From positions 4,241,001 through 4,305,000 of the forward strand of contig NZ_AP025637.1 in assembly GCF_022846615.1 (NCBI RefSeq): a stretch of DNA of 64,000 bases, in the 5' to 3' direction. This stretch comes from Roseomonas fluvialis (GTDB lineage: Bacteria > Pseudomonadota > Alphaproteobacteria > Acetobacterales > Acetobacteraceae). The stretch's first letter is position 1; the number at the start of each line of letters is the position of its first letter. Below, piece by piece: positions 18,866 through 29,414 of the stretch. The translations under genes were made by a program, and so were the position numbers. The notes below the pieces were generated by a model, which saw nothing but the letters and a program-made list of their open reading frames with translations, was not told the origin of the DNA and ran no database searches.

Positions 18866-19312
18866 ATGCGCAGGATGATGAGGCAGGGGCGGGGCGCACT
18901 GGCAGCGCTGCTGTTCGCCGTGACGCCGGCCGCCGCGCAGGAGGATATCCGCAGCGTCATCGGCCAGCCCGTTCTGGTGCTGGCGCAGCGTGCCGAACTG
19001 ACCACCGGGCTGCGCTTCAACAGCGGCGGGCACCGCAGCGCGCTGGCCGCGCGGCTGCGCGACCCCGGACCGCCGGTGGCGCTGGCCCAGGATCGTTGGT
19101 TGTTCGGCTTCGGCTGCCTGCCGCAGGGCTGCCGCGACGGCGGCGCCTTCCTGGCCTTCGACACGCAGGACGACCGGATGTACCTGCTGCTGACCGAGGC
19201 GGGCGCGGTGCGGCTGTCGGTGCCGCCGGACCCGCGCGCCTGGCCCGAGGCGCTGCGGCCGGGGCTGCGGGACTTCGTGCCGGCGCTGGGCGAGGCTATG
19301 GGGCCGCGATAG
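18866..19312 (+). CDS. Small secreted protein, possibly Ivy-like
   Basis: A 148-residue protein with a likely signal peptide (MRRMMRQGRGALAALLFAVTPAAA, cleavage before QED). The mature part has one Cys pair in GFGCLPQGCRDGG, followed by LAFDTQDDRMYLLLTEAG. A C-x4-C segment before an FD...Y strand is reminiscent of Ivy-type lysozyme inhibitors, but the match is weak and made by eye. It begins 2 bases after the membrane protein gene. In-frame ATGs at 18866, 18875 and 18878 make the exact start uncertain. Confidence 0.55.
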   Translation: MRRMMRQGRGALAALLFAVTPAAAQEDIRSVIGQPVLVLAQRAELTTGLRFNSGGHRSALAARLRDPGPPVALAQDRWLFGFGCLPQGCRDGGAFLAFDTQDDRMYLLLTEAGAVRLSVPPDPRAWPEALRPGLRDFVPALGEAMGPR

Positions 19313-19527
19313 GGCCGCGCCCGGTCCCGTGTCGTCACGGAGCCGGGTGAAGATGCTCGCCCGCCCGCGAGGCCACCCGTTCCAGGAGTCCTGCATGGGC
19401 CGCCGGATGTGGGTGTGCGGGCCGCTGCCGGCCGTCGCGACCCATTCGCCCGACCGGACCGCAGCGCGCGCGTTCATCATTCGGTGTCCTGCGGCATGGT
19501 TTTCTGGCGCCAGCCGGAGGACCCCCG

Positions 19528-20775
19528 ATGAGCGCAGCCCAGCACGACCTCAACAGCATCATTCTCCGCGGCGCGCGCTTCGGCGCGGCCGGCACGCTGG
19601 AACGCGCGGTGCGCGCGATCCGCACGCATCTCGGCCTCGATGTCGCCTACGCCTCGGAATTCGTGGGCGACACCATGGTGCTGCGGGAGGTCGATGCGCC
19701 GGGGCTCGAGCAGATGGCGCACAAGGGCGCGGCCTTCCCGCTCGATGCAGTGTATTGCCGCGACATCCTGGCCGGGCGGCTGCCCGAACTCATCCCTGAT
19801 ACGGCGGCCGAACCCATCGCGCTGGCCAAGCCGATCACCGCCGCGCTGCCGATCGGTTCGCATCTGTCGGTGCCGATCCGGCTGCCCGACGGCACCGTCT
19901 ATGGCATGTTCTGCTGCATCGGCTTCCAGCCCAACCCGTCGCTGAACGGGCGCGACCTGCAGATGATGAAGGCCTTCGCCGAACTGGCCGCGCACGAGAT
20001 CGACGACCAGGTGGCCCAGGCGCGCGACACCCGTGCGCGGGAGGCGCGCATCCAGGCGGTGATCGACCGGGGCGAACTCACCATCGCCTACCAGCCGATC
20101 TGGAGCCTGGCCCCGCGCCGGGTGGTCGGCTTCGAATGCCTGGCGCGGTTCAGCGGCAGCCCGAACCGCCCGCCCAATGAATGGTTCGCGGAAGCGGCCG
20201 AGGTCGGCCGCGGGCCGGCGCTGGAGATCGCGGCGATCCGGCTGGGGCTGAAGGCCCTGGCCGGATTGCCGAGCGACATCTACCTGGCGGTCAATGCCTC
20301 CCCCGAGACGGTGATGGCGCCTGACTTCCTGGCGACCTTCGCGGACGTGCCGCCGCGCCAGGTGGTGCTGGAGGTGACCGAGCATGCCTCGGTCGCCTGC
20401 TATGACGGGCTGGTGGAACGCCTGGCGGCGCTGCGCGGGCGCGGCGTGCGCCTGGCGGTGGACGATGCCGGGGCGGGGTATTCCGGGCTGCACCACATCC
20501 TGCAGCTGCGCCCGGACCTCATCAAACTGGACATGGCGCTGACGCGCGACATCGATTCCGACCCGGCGCGGCAGGCGCTGGCGGCGGCCCTGGTGGCCTT
20601 CGCCTACGACACCGACAGCCGGATCATTGCCGAGGGGGTGGAGACGCCGCAGGAGCTCGAGACGCTGCGCAGCCTCGGGATCGACCGGGCGCAGGGCTAT
20701 CTGCTGGGTCGGCCGATGGCGCGCGCGGCGATGTTGGAGCTGTTTCCGGTGCCGGATGGGTTGCTGCTGGCGTGA
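19528..20775 (+). CDS. GAF-EAL cyclic-di-GMP phosphodiesterase
   Basis: A 415-residue cytoplasmic protein with an N-terminal GAF-like sensor (about 15-155) and a C-terminal EAL domain (about 170-410). EAL residues needed for metal and substrate binding are present: Glu of ECLARF (in place of EALxR), Asn of NASPET, Glu of EVTEHA, the DD pair of DDAGAGYSGL, Lys of IKLDMAL, Glu of EGVETPQE and Gln of AQGYLLGRP. It is therefore predicted to be an active phosphodiesterase. There is no GGDEF domain. GGAGGACCCCCG precedes the ATG at 19528. The GAF ligand is unknown. It is a stand-alone gene convergent with rplQ. Confidence 0.88.
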   Translation: MSAAQHDLNSIILRGARFGAAGTLERAVRAIRTHLGLDVAYASEFVGDTMVLREVDAPGLEQMAHKGAAFPLDAVYCRDILAGRLPELIPDTAAEPIALAKPITAALPIGSHLSVPIRLPDGTVYGMFCCIGFQPNPSLNGRDLQMMKAFAELAAHEIDDQVAQARDTRAREARIQAVIDRGELTIAYQPIWSLAPRRVVGFECLARFSGSPNRPPNEWFAEAAEVGRGPALEIAAIRLGLKALAGLPSDIYLAVNASPETVMAPDFLATFADVPPRQVVLEVTEHASVACYDGLVERLAALRGRGVRLAVDDAGAGYSGLHHILQLRPDLIKLDMALTRDIDSDPARQALAAALVAFAYDTDSRIIAEGVETPQELETLRSLGIDRAQGYLLGRPMARAAMLELFPVPDGLLLA

Positions 20776-20935
20776 TGCGGCAGGCGACGCGGCCGGGCGT
20801 AGCCGCGCGCAGGGTCCTGACTTGCCCGCTTCGACGGGAGACGGCGTGACCGCTGCGCGTCACGCGCGCCGGATGCTGGCGGCGGAGACGCCGGCCGCCC
20901 TGCCAGGCGCCGCTGCCGCCGGCCGGAAACGCGAA

Positions 20936-20960
20936 AGGGGAAGGCGCGCGGCCTTCCCCT
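20936..20960 (-). terminator. Terminator of the rpsM-rpsK-rpoA-rplQ operon
   Basis: A perfect 10-bp stem (AGGGGAAGGC, 20936-20945, with GCCTTCCCCT, 20951-20960) and a 5-base loop lie 31 bases after the rplQ stop. On the minus strand a T-richer stretch (TTTCGCGTTT) follows. It may also serve the convergent EAL gene. Confidence 0.7.
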
Positions 20961-20991
20961 GTCCCGTGACGTGGCGCGCTGACGCCGGGCG

Positions 20992-21417
20992 TCAGTTCTC
21001 GGTCGCGTCGTCCTCGACCGCTTCCGGCTTCGGGCCGCTGTCCAAGCCCTTGGCGGCCGGGTTGCGGTCGACCAGTTCGATCACCGCCATGGTGGCGGCA
21101 TCGCCGTAGCGCACGCCGGCGCGCAGCACGCGGGTGTAGCCGCCCGAGCGGGTCTTGTAGCGGTCGGCGATCTCGCTGAAGAGCTTGGTCACCACCTTCT
21201 CGTCGCGGATCTGCGCGAGCGCTTGGCGGCGCGCATGCAGGCCGCCGCGCTTGCCCAGGGTGATGATGCGCTCGACATACGGGCGCAGCTCCTTTGCCTT
21301 GGGCAGGGTGGTGGTGATCTGCTCGTGCTTGATCAGCGACGTCGCCATGTTGCGGAACATGGCGAGGCGGTGGGACGAGGTGACGCTGAGCTTACGCCCG
21401 GCCATTCCGTGACGCAT
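20992..21417 (-). CDS. rplQ: 50S ribosomal protein L17
   Basis: L17 of the large subunit, near the exit tunnel; last gene of the alpha operon, 29 bases after rpoA. The N-terminus [20 protein letters not shown] and [20 protein letters not shown] are diagnostic. The 141-residue length includes a short acidic tail typical of alphaproteobacterial L17. A strong hairpin follows. Confidence 0.97.
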   Translation of the reverse strand: MRHGMAGRKLSVTSSHRLAMFRNMATSLIKHEQITTTLPKAKELRPYVERIITLGKRGGLHARRQALAQIRDEKVVTKLFSEIADRYKTRSGGYTRVLRAGVRYGDAATMAVIELVDRNPAAKGLDSGPKPEAVEDDATEN

Positions 21418-21446
21418 GGTGATCTATCCTTCGTGAGAGCCGTTCG

Positions 21447-22466
21447 TCAGAACGGCTCTTCGACCTTCTTCGCGAGTTCCTCGATGTTCTCGGGCGGCCA
21501 GCCAGTGACGGTGATGCCGAGGCCCAGGCCCATCGAGGCGAGCACTTCCTTGATCTCGTTCAGCGACTTGCGCCCGAAATTCGGGGTGCGGAGCATTTCC
21601 TGCTCGGTCTTCTGAACCAGGTCGCCGATGTAGACGATGTTGTCGTTCTTCAGGCAGTTCGCCGAACGCACCGACAGTTCGAGCTCGTCGACCTTGCGCA
21701 GCAGGTTGCGGTTGAACGGCAGGTCGTCGCGGATCTCTTCCTCGACGCGCGCACGCGGCTCATCGAAGTTGATCAGGATCTGCAGCTGTTCCTGCAGGAT
21801 GCGGGCGGCGACGCCGACGGCATCTTCCGGGGCGAGCGTGCCGTCGGTCTCGACCGTCAGGATCAGCTTGTCGAAGTCGGTGCGCTGGCCGACGCGGGTC
21901 GGTTCCACGCGGTAGGCCACGCGGCGCACCGGGGAATAGATGGCATCGATCGGGATCAGGCCGATCGGCGCGTCTTCCGGGCGGTTCTCGCTGGCCGGGA
22001 CGTAACCTTTGCCGATGTCCACAGTCAGTTCCATGGACAGCTTCGCGCCGTCGTCCAGCGTGCAAAGCACGAGGTCGGGGTTCGCGATTTCCATGTCGCC
22101 GGTGGTCTGGATCTGGCCGGCGGTGACTTCGCCGGGACCCGTGGCGGTCAGCGCCAGGCGCTTCGGCCCGTCACCCTGCATCCGAATGGCGAGCTGCTTC
22201 ACGTTGAGGACGATGTCCGTCACGTCCTCGCGCACGCCCTGGATGCTGCTGAATTCATGCAGTACGCCGTCGATGCGGATGGCGGTCACGGACGCGCCCT
22301 GCAGCGAGGAGAGCAGCACGCGCCGCAGCGCGTTGCCCAGCGTCATGCCGAAGCCGCGCTCCAGGGGTTCCAGCACGACGGTCGCCGTGCGCAGCGGGTC
22401 CGCCCCCATTTCGACGGACTTCTGCGTCTCGATCAGCGAGCGCCAATTCCTCTCGAGCACGATCAC
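21447..22466 (-). CDS. rpoA: RNA polymerase alpha subunit
   Basis: A 339-residue alpha subunit with the assembly domain ([20 protein letters not shown] at about 40-59) and the C-terminal domain that contacts UP elements and activators ([20 protein letters not shown]). I use the GTG at 22466 because GAAAGGAGAGT precedes it immediately and the protein then starts IVLERNW, as is usual in alphaproteobacteria; the frame upstream (MACRKES) is not family-like. It lies 90 bases after rpsK. Confidence 0.97.
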   Translation of the reverse strand: MIVLERNWRSLIETQKSVEMGADPLRTATVVLEPLERGFGMTLGNALRRVLLSSLQGASVTAIRIDGVLHEFSSIQGVREDVTDIVLNVKQLAIRMQGDGPKRLALTATGPGEVTAGQIQTTGDMEIANPDLVLCTLDDGAKLSMELTVDIGKGYVPASENRPEDAPIGLIPIDAIYSPVRRVAYRVEPTRVGQRTDFDKLILTVETDGTLAPEDAVGVAARILQEQLQILINFDEPRARVEEEIRDDLPFNRNLLRKVDELELSVRSANCLKNDNIVYIGDLVQKTEQEMLRTPNFGRKSLNEIKEVLASMGLGLGITVTGWPPENIEELAKKVEEPF

Positions 22467-22556
22467 ACTCTCCTTTCGGCAAGCCACAGGCGAAGCGGCG
22501 CGCGGGTGCGCGCGCCAGGCACCGCGTCGATGGGACGCGGCGCCCTGGACGCGTCT

Positions 22557-22961
22557 TCAGACGCGACGGCGCTTCCGGGGGCGGCAGCCATTGTGCGGGA
22601 TGGGCGTCACGTCCTTGATGGCGGTCACGTAGAAGCCGACCGTCTGCAGGGCGCGCAGCGCCGATTCGCGGCCCGAACCGGGGCCGGACACCATGATCTC
22701 GAGCGTTTCCATCCCGTGCTCGCGCGCCTTGCGGCCGGCGTCTTCCGCGGCGACCTGCGCCGCGTACGGGGTGGACTTGCGGCTGCCCTTGAAGCCCTGG
22801 GAGCCGGAGGACGACCAGGCGATGGCGTTGCCCTGCGCGTCCGTGATGGTCACGATGGTGTTGTTGAAGGAAGCCAGCACATGGGCGACGCCCGAGGTGA
22901 TGTTCTTCCGTTCCTTGCGCTTGACGGGGCCACGGGCGCCGCCGCGGGGTTCGCGGGCCAT
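22557..22961 (-). CDS. rpsK: 30S ribosomal protein S11
   Basis: S11 (134 residues), part of the 30S platform near the mRNA exit channel. [20 protein letters not shown] and [19 protein letters not shown] are characteristic, and the C-terminus ends [12 protein letters not shown]. It starts 1 base after the rpsM stop. Confidence 0.97.
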   Translation of the reverse strand: MAREPRGGARGPVKRKERKNITSGVAHVLASFNNTIVTITDAQGNAIAWSSSGSQGFKGSRKSTPYAAQVAAEDAGRKAREHGMETLEIMVSGPGSGRESALRALQTVGFYVTAIKDVTPIPHNGCRPRKRRRV

Positions 22962-22962
22962 C

Positions 22963-23340
22963 TTACTTCGTCACCTTCTTCTTGCCGGCGATCGCGACCG
23001 CCTTGCCCTTGCGCGTGCGCGCATTGGTGTGCGTGCGCTGGCCGCGGACCGGCAGGCCCTTGCGGTGGCGCAGGCCGCGGTAGCAGCCGAGGTCCATCAG
23101 GCGCTTGATGTTCATCGCCTGCTCGCGGCGCAGGTCGCCCTCGACGCGATAGTCGCGGTCGATCATCTCGCGGATGCGCAGGACTTCGTCATCGGTCAGC
23201 TGGTTGACCCGGCGATCGTCGGGGATTCCGAGCTTGCCGCAGATTTCCTTCGCATTCTGCGGCCCGATGCCGAAGATGTAGCGAAGCGAGATGAGCACCC
23301 GCTTGTTGGTCGGGATGTTCACGCCGGCGATGCGCGCCAC
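22963..23340 (-). CDS. rpsM: 30S ribosomal protein S13
   Basis: S13 (125 residues), in the 30S head, contacting P-site t[23 protein letters not shown] and [20 protein letters not shown] are diagnostic. The start is GTG at 23340, preceded by CCAGGAGAGGCACT. It is the first gene of a separate alpha operon: a promoter lies 148 bases upstream at the end of adk. Confidence 0.97.
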   Translation of the reverse strand: MARIAGVNIPTNKRVLISLRYIFGIGPQNAKEICGKLGIPDDRRVNQLTDDEVLRIREMIDRDYRVEGDLRREQAMNIKRLMDLGCYRGLRHRKGLPVRGQRTHTNARTRKGKAVAIAGKKKVTK

Positions 23341-23463
23341 AGTGCCTCTCCTGGGGCCGAGCCCCGAAAACCGCCGTACGAGGCGAATGCCCCTCCGGCG
23401 CAGTGAACAAGTCCATGCAACGATGATCGGCGGCCGGGGAGACCCCCTGCCGCGGGAGCGGGC

Positions 23464-23492
23464 GATCTAGCCCCCGCCCCCCATGGAGTCAA
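23464..23492 (-). promoter_or_regulatory. Predicted promoter of the rpsM operon
   Basis: On the minus strand TTGACT (23487-23492) and TAGATC (23464-23469) are separated by 17 bases. The -35 box covers the adk stop codon (23489-23491). A start near 23457 gives a leader of about 117 nt before rpsM. It would allow rpsM-rplQ to be expressed independently of the spc genes. Confidence 0.65.
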
Positions 23493-24142
23493 GCCTTCCC
23501 GGACAGGATTGCGCCGATCTGGCGCCCGACCTCGTCCATCGATGCCATGCCATCCACCTGCGAGAGCTTCCCCTGCGCCGCGTAGTAGGGCAGCAGCGGC
23601 GCCGTCTGGCGGTGGTAGGCATCGAGCCGCGCGGCCACCGTCTCGGCCTTGTCGTCGGCGCGGCGGGTGAATTCGGTGCCGCCGCAGCTGTCGCAGACGC
23701 CGGCCTTCGCGGGCGGCTTGAAACTGTCGTGGTAGCCGGTCCCGCAGGTGGCGCAGGTGAAGCGCCCGGCGATTCGGTCGACCAGCGCGGCGTCGTCGAC
23801 CTTGAGCTCGATCACGTGGTCGAGCCTGAGGCCGTTGTCCGACAGCATGCGGTCGAGCGCCTGCGCCTGGGGCGCGGTGCGGGGAAAGCCGTCCAGGATG
23901 AAGCCCTTCGCGCAATCCGGGCGCGCGACGCGTGCGGCCAGCATGGCGGTGATGACCTCGTCCGGCACCAGGTCGCCGCGCTCCATGATCGCCTTCGCCT
24001 TGAGGCCGATATCGCTACCCGACTTCACTTCGGCGCGCAGCATGTCGCCGGTCGAGATCTGCGCGATGCCGTGCCGTTCCTCGAGCCGCTTGGCCTGCGT
24101 GCCCTTCCCCGCGCCAGGCGGACCCAACAGGATCAGGTTCAT
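23489..24142 (-). CDS. adk: Adenylate kinase
   Basis: Converts AMP and ATP to two ADP. The 217-residue enzyme has P-loop GPPGAGKGT (7-15) and a long LID domain carrying a four-Cys zinc-binding site ([11 protein letters not shown] and later CDSCGGTEF). Zinc LIDs are common in alphaproteobacterial and Gram-positive Adk. I take the ATG at 24142, directly before NLILLGPPG; the frame upstream adds 24 atypical residues. It lies 121 bases after secY. Confidence 0.96.
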   Translation of the reverse strand: MNLILLGPPGAGKGTQAKRLEERHGIAQISTGDMLRAEVKSGSDIGLKAKAIMERGDLVPDEVITAMLAARVARPDCAKGFILDGFPRTAPQAQALDRMLSDNGLRLDHVIELKVDDAALVDRIAGRFTCATCGTGYHDSFKPPAKAGVCDSCGGTEFTRRADDKAETVAARLDAYHRQTAPLLPYYAAQGKLSQVDGMASMDEVGRQIGAILSGKA

Positions 24143-24263
24143 TCCCGTGACGTTCCCCCGTAGAGCAGATCGCACGCTGCCCGATGCTGCAGCGCGCGTG
24201 AAGATGTTCGCCAAACCAGACAGCCAGAGACGTTGCCGCGCGCCATGGCGAACGGCGCCGGCA

Positions 24264-25622
24264 CTAGCGCGGCCGCGGCATGCCGCGCCCGCCGAGCCTG
24301 GCCTTCTTGATCAGGCCTTCATACTGGTGCGCGAACAGATGTGACTGCACCTGCGCCACCGTGTCCATGGTCACCGAGACGATGATCAGCAGGGACGTGC
24401 CGCCGAAATAGAAGGGCACGCCGTACTGGCTGATCAGGATCTCGGGGATGATGCAGACGATGCACAGGTAGATCGCCCCCACCACGGTCAGACGCGTCAG
24501 CACCCGGTCGAGGTAGTCGGCGGTGTTCTGTCCCGGGCGGATGCCGGGGACGAAGCCGCCATACTTCTTGAGGTTGTCGGCCGTCTCGGTCGGGTTGAAC
24601 ACGACGGCGGTGTAGAAGAAGGCGAAGAAGATGATCATCGCCATGTACAGGATCATGTACATGGGCTGTCCGTGCGCCAGCGCGGCCGTGATGGTCTGCA
24701 GCCAGGATTCCTGCGTCGGGTCGGTCGAGAAGCCCGCGACAGTCGCCGGCAGCAGCAGTAGCGAGGAGGCAAAGATCGGCGGGATCACGCCCGCGGTGTT
24801 CAGCTTCAGGGGCAGGTGCGTGGCTTCCCCGCTGAACATGCGGTTGCCGACCTGGCGCTTGGGGTACTGCACCGGGATGCGCCGCTGCGCACGCTCGATG
24901 AAGACCACGAAGGCGATGATCGCGAGGGCTGCGATCAAAAAGAAGATGATGAAGAAGGTCGACAGCGCGCCGGTGCGGCCGAGCTCGAGCGTGCCGACCA
25001 GCGCGGAAGGCAGGTTCGCCACGATGCCGGCGAAGATGATCAGGCTGATGCCATTGCCGACGCCGCGCGCGGTGATCTGCTCACCCAGCCACATCAGGAA
25101 CATGGTGCCGCCGACCAGCGTGATGACGCAGGAGAAGCGGAAGAACCAGCCCGGATCATAGACCGCGGCGCCGAACTGCCCGCGCATGCCCTCCAGCCCC
25201 ACTGCGATGCCCCAGGCCTGCGCGATGGCGATCACCACCGTGAGGTAGCGGGTATACTGGTTCAGCTTCTTGCGCCCCGCCTCGCCTTCCTTCTTCAGCG
25301 CCTCCCAGGACGGGATCGCCGCGGTCATCAGCTGAACGATGATCGAGGCGCTGATGTAGGGCATGATGTTCAGCGCGAACACCGTCATGCGCCCGAGCGC
25401 ACCGCCGGTGAACATGTCGAACATGCCGAGGATGCCGCCGCCATGCTGGGCGAGGATCTCGCCCATCACGGCCGCGTCCACGCCGGGCACAGGGACATAG
25501 GTGCCAAAGCGATAGACGATCAGCGCGCCCAGGGTGAACCAGATGCGCTTCTTGAGTTCCGTCGCCTTCGCCAGCACCCCGAAATTGAGGCTGGACATCG
25601 CCTGTTCGGCCGCCGACGCCAT
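24264..25622 (-). CDS. secY: Protein translocase subunit SecY
   Basis: Core pore subunit of the Sec translocon (452 residues, ten membrane helices). Recognisable parts include [24 protein letters not shown] (split over helix 1), [24 protein letters not shown], and VEYPKRQVG-like [14 protein letters not shown] in the cytoplasmic loop. The ATG at 25622 follows CCAGGAGGAAGTGC. It sits 188 bases after rplO. secE is elsewhere in the window, next to nusG. Confidence 0.97.
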   Translation of the reverse strand: MASAAEQAMSSLNFGVLAKATELKKRIWFTLGALIVYRFGTYVPVPGVDAAVMGEILAQHGGGILGMFDMFTGGALGRMTVFALNIMPYISASIIVQLMTAAIPSWEALKKEGEAGRKKLNQYTRYLTVVIAIAQAWGIAVGLEGMRGQFGAAVYDPGWFFRFSCVITLVGGTMFLMWLGEQITARGVGNGISLIIFAGIVANLPSALVGTLELGRTGALSTFFIIFFLIAALAIIAFVVFIERAQRRIPVQYPKRQVGNRMFSGEATHLPLKLNTAGVIPPIFASSLLLLPATVAGFSTDPTQESWLQTITAALAHGQPMYMILYMAMIIFFAFFYTAVVFNPTETADNLKKYGGFVPGIRPGQNTADYLDRVLTRLTVVGAIYLCIVCIIPEILISQYGVPFYFGGTSLLIIVSVTMDTVAQVQSHLFAHQYEGLIKKARLGGRGMPRPR

Positions 25623-25810
25623 GCACTTCCTCCTGGAGCACGGTCGCCGGAGGCGGGACCCATGCTCGTGAACCACGCACCCGGCCAGTGACCCGCGCCC
25701 CCGAGGGGCTGCGGATACGGCCCTTAAGCGGCAGCGGCGCCCGGGTCACCCCGCGCGCCGCGCCGAACACCGGTCCCTGACCTAGCCATGCGGCCGGCCG
25801 GGCACAAGGG

Positions 25811-26299
25811 TCACTCGGACGCGGCTTCCGCCGGCGCGCCCGTGAGCGTGACCGAACCGCCCGCGGCTTCCACCGCCGCAATCGCGGCCGCCGAGGCGCC
25901 GGAGACGGTGATGGTCACGGCCTGCTTGATCTCACCCTTCGCCAGCAGGCGAACGCCCGCAAGCTTGGCCGAGGTGCGCACCAGGCCGGCGGCCTTCAGC
26001 CCCGCCTCGTCGACCGGCTGGCCGGCAGGCAGCCGGCCATCGGCCAGCGCGGCCTCGAGCGTGCCGATGTTCAGCACGGCGTAGTCCTTGCGGAACACGT
26101 TCACGAAGCCGCGCTTGGGCACGCGGCGATAGATCGGCAGCTGGCCGCCCTCGAAGCCGTTGAGGGACACGCCGGTGCGCGCCTTCTGGCCCTTCACGCC
26201 ACGGCCAGATGTCTTGCCCTTGCCCGAGCCGATGCCGCGGCCGATGCGCTTGAACTTCGGGCGCGCGCCGTCGTTGTCGCGGATTTCGTTGAGCTTCAT
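25811..26299 (-). CDS. rplO: 50S ribosomal protein L15
   Basis: L15 (162 residues), a late-assembly protein of the large subunit. [20 protein letters not shown] and [20 protein letters not shown] are diagnostic, followed by [17 protein letters not shown]. The C-terminus has an Ala-rich extension. It lies 49 bases after rpmD. Confidence 0.97.
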   Translation of the reverse strand: MKLNEIRDNDGARPKFKRIGRGIGSGKGKTSGRGVKGQKARTGVSLNGFEGGQLPIYRRVPKRGFVNVFRKDYAVLNIGTLEAALADGRLPAGQPVDEAGLKAAGLVRTSAKLAGVRLLAKGEIKQAVTITVSGASAAAIAAVEAAGGSVTLTGAPAEAASE

Positions 26300-26348
26300 G
26301 TCACATTCTCCAGACCGACCGGCCGCGCCTGGGCGCAGCCTGGCCGTG

Positions 26349-26537
26349 TCAGTCCTCGACCTTCACCAGGTGCGCGACCTTGCGGATCATGCCGCGCACC
26401 GCGGGCGTGTCCTCGAGTTCGCGCGTCCGGTGGCGCTTGTTCAGGCCGAGGCCGATCAGCGTCTCGCGCTGGCCGGGCTTGCGGCCGATCGGCGACCCCA
26501 GCTGGGTCACCTTCACGGTCTTCTTTGCGTCAGACAC
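26349..26537 (-). CDS. rpmD: 50S ribosomal protein L30
   Basis: L30 (62 residues), a small large-subunit protein. [20 protein letters not shown] and [20 protein letters not shown] identify it. The start is GTG at 26537, overlapping the last 8 bases of rpsE. A longer upstream frame exists but is an rpsE shadow. Confidence 0.95.
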   Translation of the reverse strand: MSDAKKTVKVTQLGSPIGRKPGQRETLIGLGLNKRHRTRELEDTPAVRGMIRKVAHLVKVED

Positions 26538-27159
26538 TTGCGGCCTCCGTCGCCTCGGCGGCGTCCTTCTTCTGGCCCAGGATGTCGGCGACCTTCTTGC
26601 TGCGACGCGCGGCAACGGCGCGCGGCGAGGTGCAGCGCGACAGCGCCGCGAAGGTGGCCTTCACCATGTTGTGCGGGTTGGCCGAACCCGTGCACTTCGC
26701 GACCACGTCGCCCATGCCCAGCGATTCGAACACCGCGCGCATCGGACCGCCCGCGATGATGCCCGTGCCCGCCGGAGCGGCGCGCAGGATCACGCGGCCG
26801 GCGCCGAATTCGCCGATCACGTCGTGGTGCAGGGTGCGGCCCTCGCGCATCGGCACGCGGATCATCGTGCGCTTGGCACGCTCCGTCGCCTTGCGGATGG
26901 CTTCCGGCACTTCGCGCGCCTTGCCGGCTCCCCAGCCGACGCGGCCCTTCTCATCGCCCACCACGACCAGCGCGGCGAAGGAGAAGCGACGGCCGCCCTT
27001 CACCACCTTGGCGACGCGGTTGATGGTGACGAGCTTGTCCTTCAGCTCGTCGCCATCCTGGCGTTCCTGGCGATTCTCGTTGCCGTCGCGACGGCGGCCG
27101 CGGCGTTCGCGACCACCCTCGCCACCACCCTCGCCGCCGGACCTCGGTGCATATGCCAT
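26530..27159 (-). CDS. rpsE: 30S ribosomal protein S5
   Basis: S5 (209 residues), at the mRNA entrance, contributing to decoding accuracy. The core has [20 protein letters not shown] and [20 protein letters not shown]. About 40 N-terminal residues form a Gly/Arg/Glu-rich extension, and the C-terminus is also extended, so it is longer than the E. coli protein (167). It begins 13 bases after rplR. Confidence 0.97.
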   Translation of the reverse strand: MAYAPRSGGEGGGEGGRERRGRRRDGNENRQERQDGDELKDKLVTINRVAKVVKGGRRFSFAALVVVGDEKGRVGWGAGKAREVPEAIRKATERAKRTMIRVPMREGRTLHHDVIGEFGAGRVILRAAPAGTGIIAGGPMRAVFESLGMGDVVAKCTGSANPHNMVKATFAALSRCTSPRAVAARRSKKVADILGQKKDAAEATEAASV

Positions 27160-27172
27160 GTCTGTCAGCCTC

Positions 27173-27535
27173 TCAGAACGACAGCCCGCCCTCGCGGGCG
27201 CCGTCCGCGAGCGCCTTGACGCGCCCGTGATAGAGATAGGGTCCGCGGTCGAAGACGACTTCCGTCACCCCGGCCGCGAGCGCACGTTCGGCCACCAGCT
27301 TGCCGACCGCCGTCGCGGCGTCCTTGTCGGCGCCGGTCTTCAGGCCTTCGCGCATCGGCTTTTCGAGCGACGAGGCGGCCGCGAGCGTGCGCCCCGCCTT
27401 GTCGTCGATGACCTGCGCGTAGATGTGCTTGCCCGAGCGGAACACCGACAGGCGCACGCGCCCGCCGGACTTCTGCCGGAGCTGGAAGCGGAGGCGACGC
27501 CGGCGGCGGGCCTCGAGGTCGAGCTTGCTGGCCAT
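27173..27535 (-). CDS. rplR: 50S ribosomal protein L18
   Basis: L18 (120 residues), which binds 5S rRNA with L5. [20 protein letters not shown] and HIYAQVIDD are typical, and the protein ends AREGGLSF. Its ATG overlaps the rplF stop by one base. Confidence 0.96.
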   Translation of the reverse strand: MASKLDLEARRRRRLRFQLRQKSGGRVRLSVFRSGKHIYAQVIDDKAGRTLAAASSLEKPMREGLKTGADKDAATAVGKLVAERALAAGVTEVVFDRGPYLYHGRVKALADGAREGGLSF

Positions 27536-28068
27536 TACTTCTTCTTGCCCTCCTTGCGGAGGATCTGCTCGTTCTCGTACTTGACGCCCTTGCCCTTGTA
27601 GGGCTCGGGGCCGCGATACGCGCGGATCTCGGCAGCCACCTGGCCCACCTGGCGCTTGTCCGACCCCTCCACCTTAATGGCGGTCGGCTTCTCGCAGGTG
27701 ATCTTGATGCCGGCCGGGATCGGGTAGCGGATCTCGTGGCTGTAGCCCAGCGCCAGCACCAGGTCACTGCCCTGGACGGCGGCGCGGTAGCCGGTGCCGT
27801 TGATCTCCATCGACTTCACGAAGCCGGTCGACACACCCGTGACCATCGAATTGATCAGGCTGCGCGTCGTGCCCCACATGGTGCGGGCCCGACGATCGGT
27901 GCGCCGCGGGGAGACCGCGACTTCCGACGCCTTGATCTCGACATCGACGTCGTCGGTCAGGTCGAGCTTCAGTTCGCCGAGCTTGCCCTTGGCGGTCAGC
28001 GTGCGGCCGGCCAGCGCAAGCGTGACGCCTGCGGGCACCGGCACGGGGTATTTTCCAACGCGAGACAT
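27535..28068 (-). CDS. rplF: 50S ribosomal protein L6
   Basis: L6 (177 residues), near the GTPase-associated centre. [15 protein letters not shown] and the C-terminal [20 protein letters not shown] identify it. The ATG at 28068 is the family start; 17 upstream in-frame codons belong to the end of the rpsH region. It lies 16 bases after rpsH. Confidence 0.97.
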   Translation of the reverse strand: MSRVGKYPVPVPAGVTLALAGRTLTAKGKLGELKLDLTDDVDVEIKASEVAVSPRRTDRRARTMWGTTRSLINSMVTGVSTGFVKSMEINGTGYRAAVQGSDLVLALGYSHEIRYPIPAGIKITCEKPTAIKVEGSDKRQVGQVAAEIRAYRGPEPYKGKGVKYENEQILRKEGKKK

Positions 28069-28084
28069 GTCTGTGCGCCTCCCG

Positions 28085-28483
28085 TCAGAACACGCGGCAG
28101 AGGACTTCGCCGCCAACATTGGCAGCGCGGGCCTCGTTCTCGCTCATCACGCCACGCGGCGTCGACAGGATCGAGGTGCCCAGGCCGTTGTAGTACTTCG
28201 GCAGCTCCGCGATCTTGGAATAGACGCGCCGGCCAGGCTTGGAGACGCGGGTGATCTCCTTGATGGCGGGCTCGCCCTCCGAGTACTTCAGCTCGATCTC
28301 GATGAAGCGCACGCCGGGGCGCAGCTCCTCGGTGCGCCAGGCGCGGATGTAGCCCTCGCGCTTGAGTGCTTCGAGCACGTTCTCGCGCAGCTTGGACGCC
28401 GGCGCCTTGCAGCGCGACTGGCGCGAGGACTGCGCATTGCGGATGCGGGTGAGCATGTCACCCAGCGGATCGGACATCGACAT
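28085..28483 (-). CDS. rpsH: 30S ribosomal protein S8
   Basis: S8 (132 residues), a primary 16S rRNA binder and, in E. coli, the translational repressor of the spc operon. [17 protein letters not shown] and [20 protein letters not shown] are diagnostic. The ATG at 28483 has AAGGAAGGACCGGCC upstream; Met3 is an alternative start. Confidence 0.97.
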   Translation of the reverse strand: MSMSDPLGDMLTRIRNAQSSRQSRCKAPASKLRENVLEALKREGYIRAWRTEELRPGVRFIEIELKYSEGEPAIKEITRVSKPGRRVYSKIAELPKYYNGLGTSILSTPRGVMSENEARAANVGGEVLCRVF

Positions 28484-28496
28484 GGCCGGTCCTTCC

Positions 28497-28802
28497 TTAC
28501 CAGCTCGCCTTGACCACACCGGGGATCTGGCCCTTCGAGGCCAATTCCCGGAGCTGGTTCCGGCAGAGCTTGAACTTGCGGTAGTTGCCGCGCGGGCGCC
28601 CGGTCACTTCGCAGCGCAGGCGCACGCGGTTCTTGGCACCGTTGCGTGGGAACTGTGCGAGCTTCAGCGTCGCTTCGAAGCGCTCCTCCACCGGCAGCTC
28701 GCGATCCATGATCACGGCCTTCAGGGCGGCGCGCTTCGGCGCATGAAGCTTGGACAGCTTCTCGCGACGCTTGTTCTTCTCGACAGACGAGGTCTTGGCC
28801 AT
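28497..28802 (-). CDS. rpsN: 30S ribosomal protein S14
   Basis: S14 (101 residues), in the 30S head. This is the long form without the zinc CxxC motifs of the short form. [16 protein letters not shown] and [20 protein letters not shown] identify it. It lies 51 bases after rplE. Confidence 0.97.
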   Translation of the reverse strand: MAKTSSVEKNKRREKLSKLHAPKRAALKAVIMDRELPVEERFEATLKLAQFPRNGAKNRVRLRCEVTGRPRGNYRKFKLCRNQLRELASKGQIPGVVKASW

Positions 28803-28853
28803 GCCGTCAATATCCTCCGGAACCTGCCGGGCGACCCCGGCGGTTTTCCAAAA

Positions 28854-29414
28854 TCACTTCTGAAAGGGAAGCTGGAACGCCGTGAGCAGCGCCTTCGCTT
28901 CCTTGTCGGTCTTCGCCGTGGTGACGAAGACGATGTCCATGCCGCGGATCGCGTCGACCTTGTCGTAGCTGATCTCGGGGAACACGATCTGCTCCTTGAG
29001 GCCAAGGGAGAAATTCCCCCGACCGTCGAAGCCCTTGTTGCCCGGCAGGCCACGGAAGTCGCGCAGGCGCGGCAGCGCAATGGTCACGAGCCGGTCGAGG
29101 AACTCGTACATACGCTGCTGGCGGAGCGTCACCTTCGTGCCGATCGCCATGCCCTCGCGGATCTTGAAGCCCGCGATGGCCTTCTTCGCCTTGGTCTTGA
29201 CCGGCTTCTGGCCGGCGATCGCCGTCAGCTCGGCGACAGCGGCGTCGAGCTTCTTCTGGTCGCCGGCGGCTTCGCCGACGCCCATGTTGATGACGATCTT
29301 CTGCAGCTTCGGCACTTCCATCGGGTTCTTGTACCCGAACTCCTCCGAGAGGGCCTTGCGGACCACCTCGTCGTAGTGCTTGCGCAGCCGGGGCTGTTCG
29401 CGTGCTTCGCTCAT
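28854..29414 (-). CDS. rplE: 50S ribosomal protein L5
   Basis: L5 (186 residues), which binds 5S rRNA in the central protuberance. [35 protein letters not shown] and [20 protein letters not shown] are diagnostic. Its ATG overlaps the rplX stop by 4 bases. Confidence 0.97.
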   Translation of the reverse strand: MSEAREQPRLRKHYDEVVRKALSEEFGYKNPMEVPKLQKIVINMGVGEAAGDQKKLDAAVAELTAIAGQKPVKTKAKKAIAGFKIREGMAIGTKVTLRQQRMYEFLDRLVTIALPRLRDFRGLPGNKGFDGRGNFSLGLKEQIVFPEISYDKVDAIRGMDIVFVTTAKTDKEAKALLTAFQLPFQK

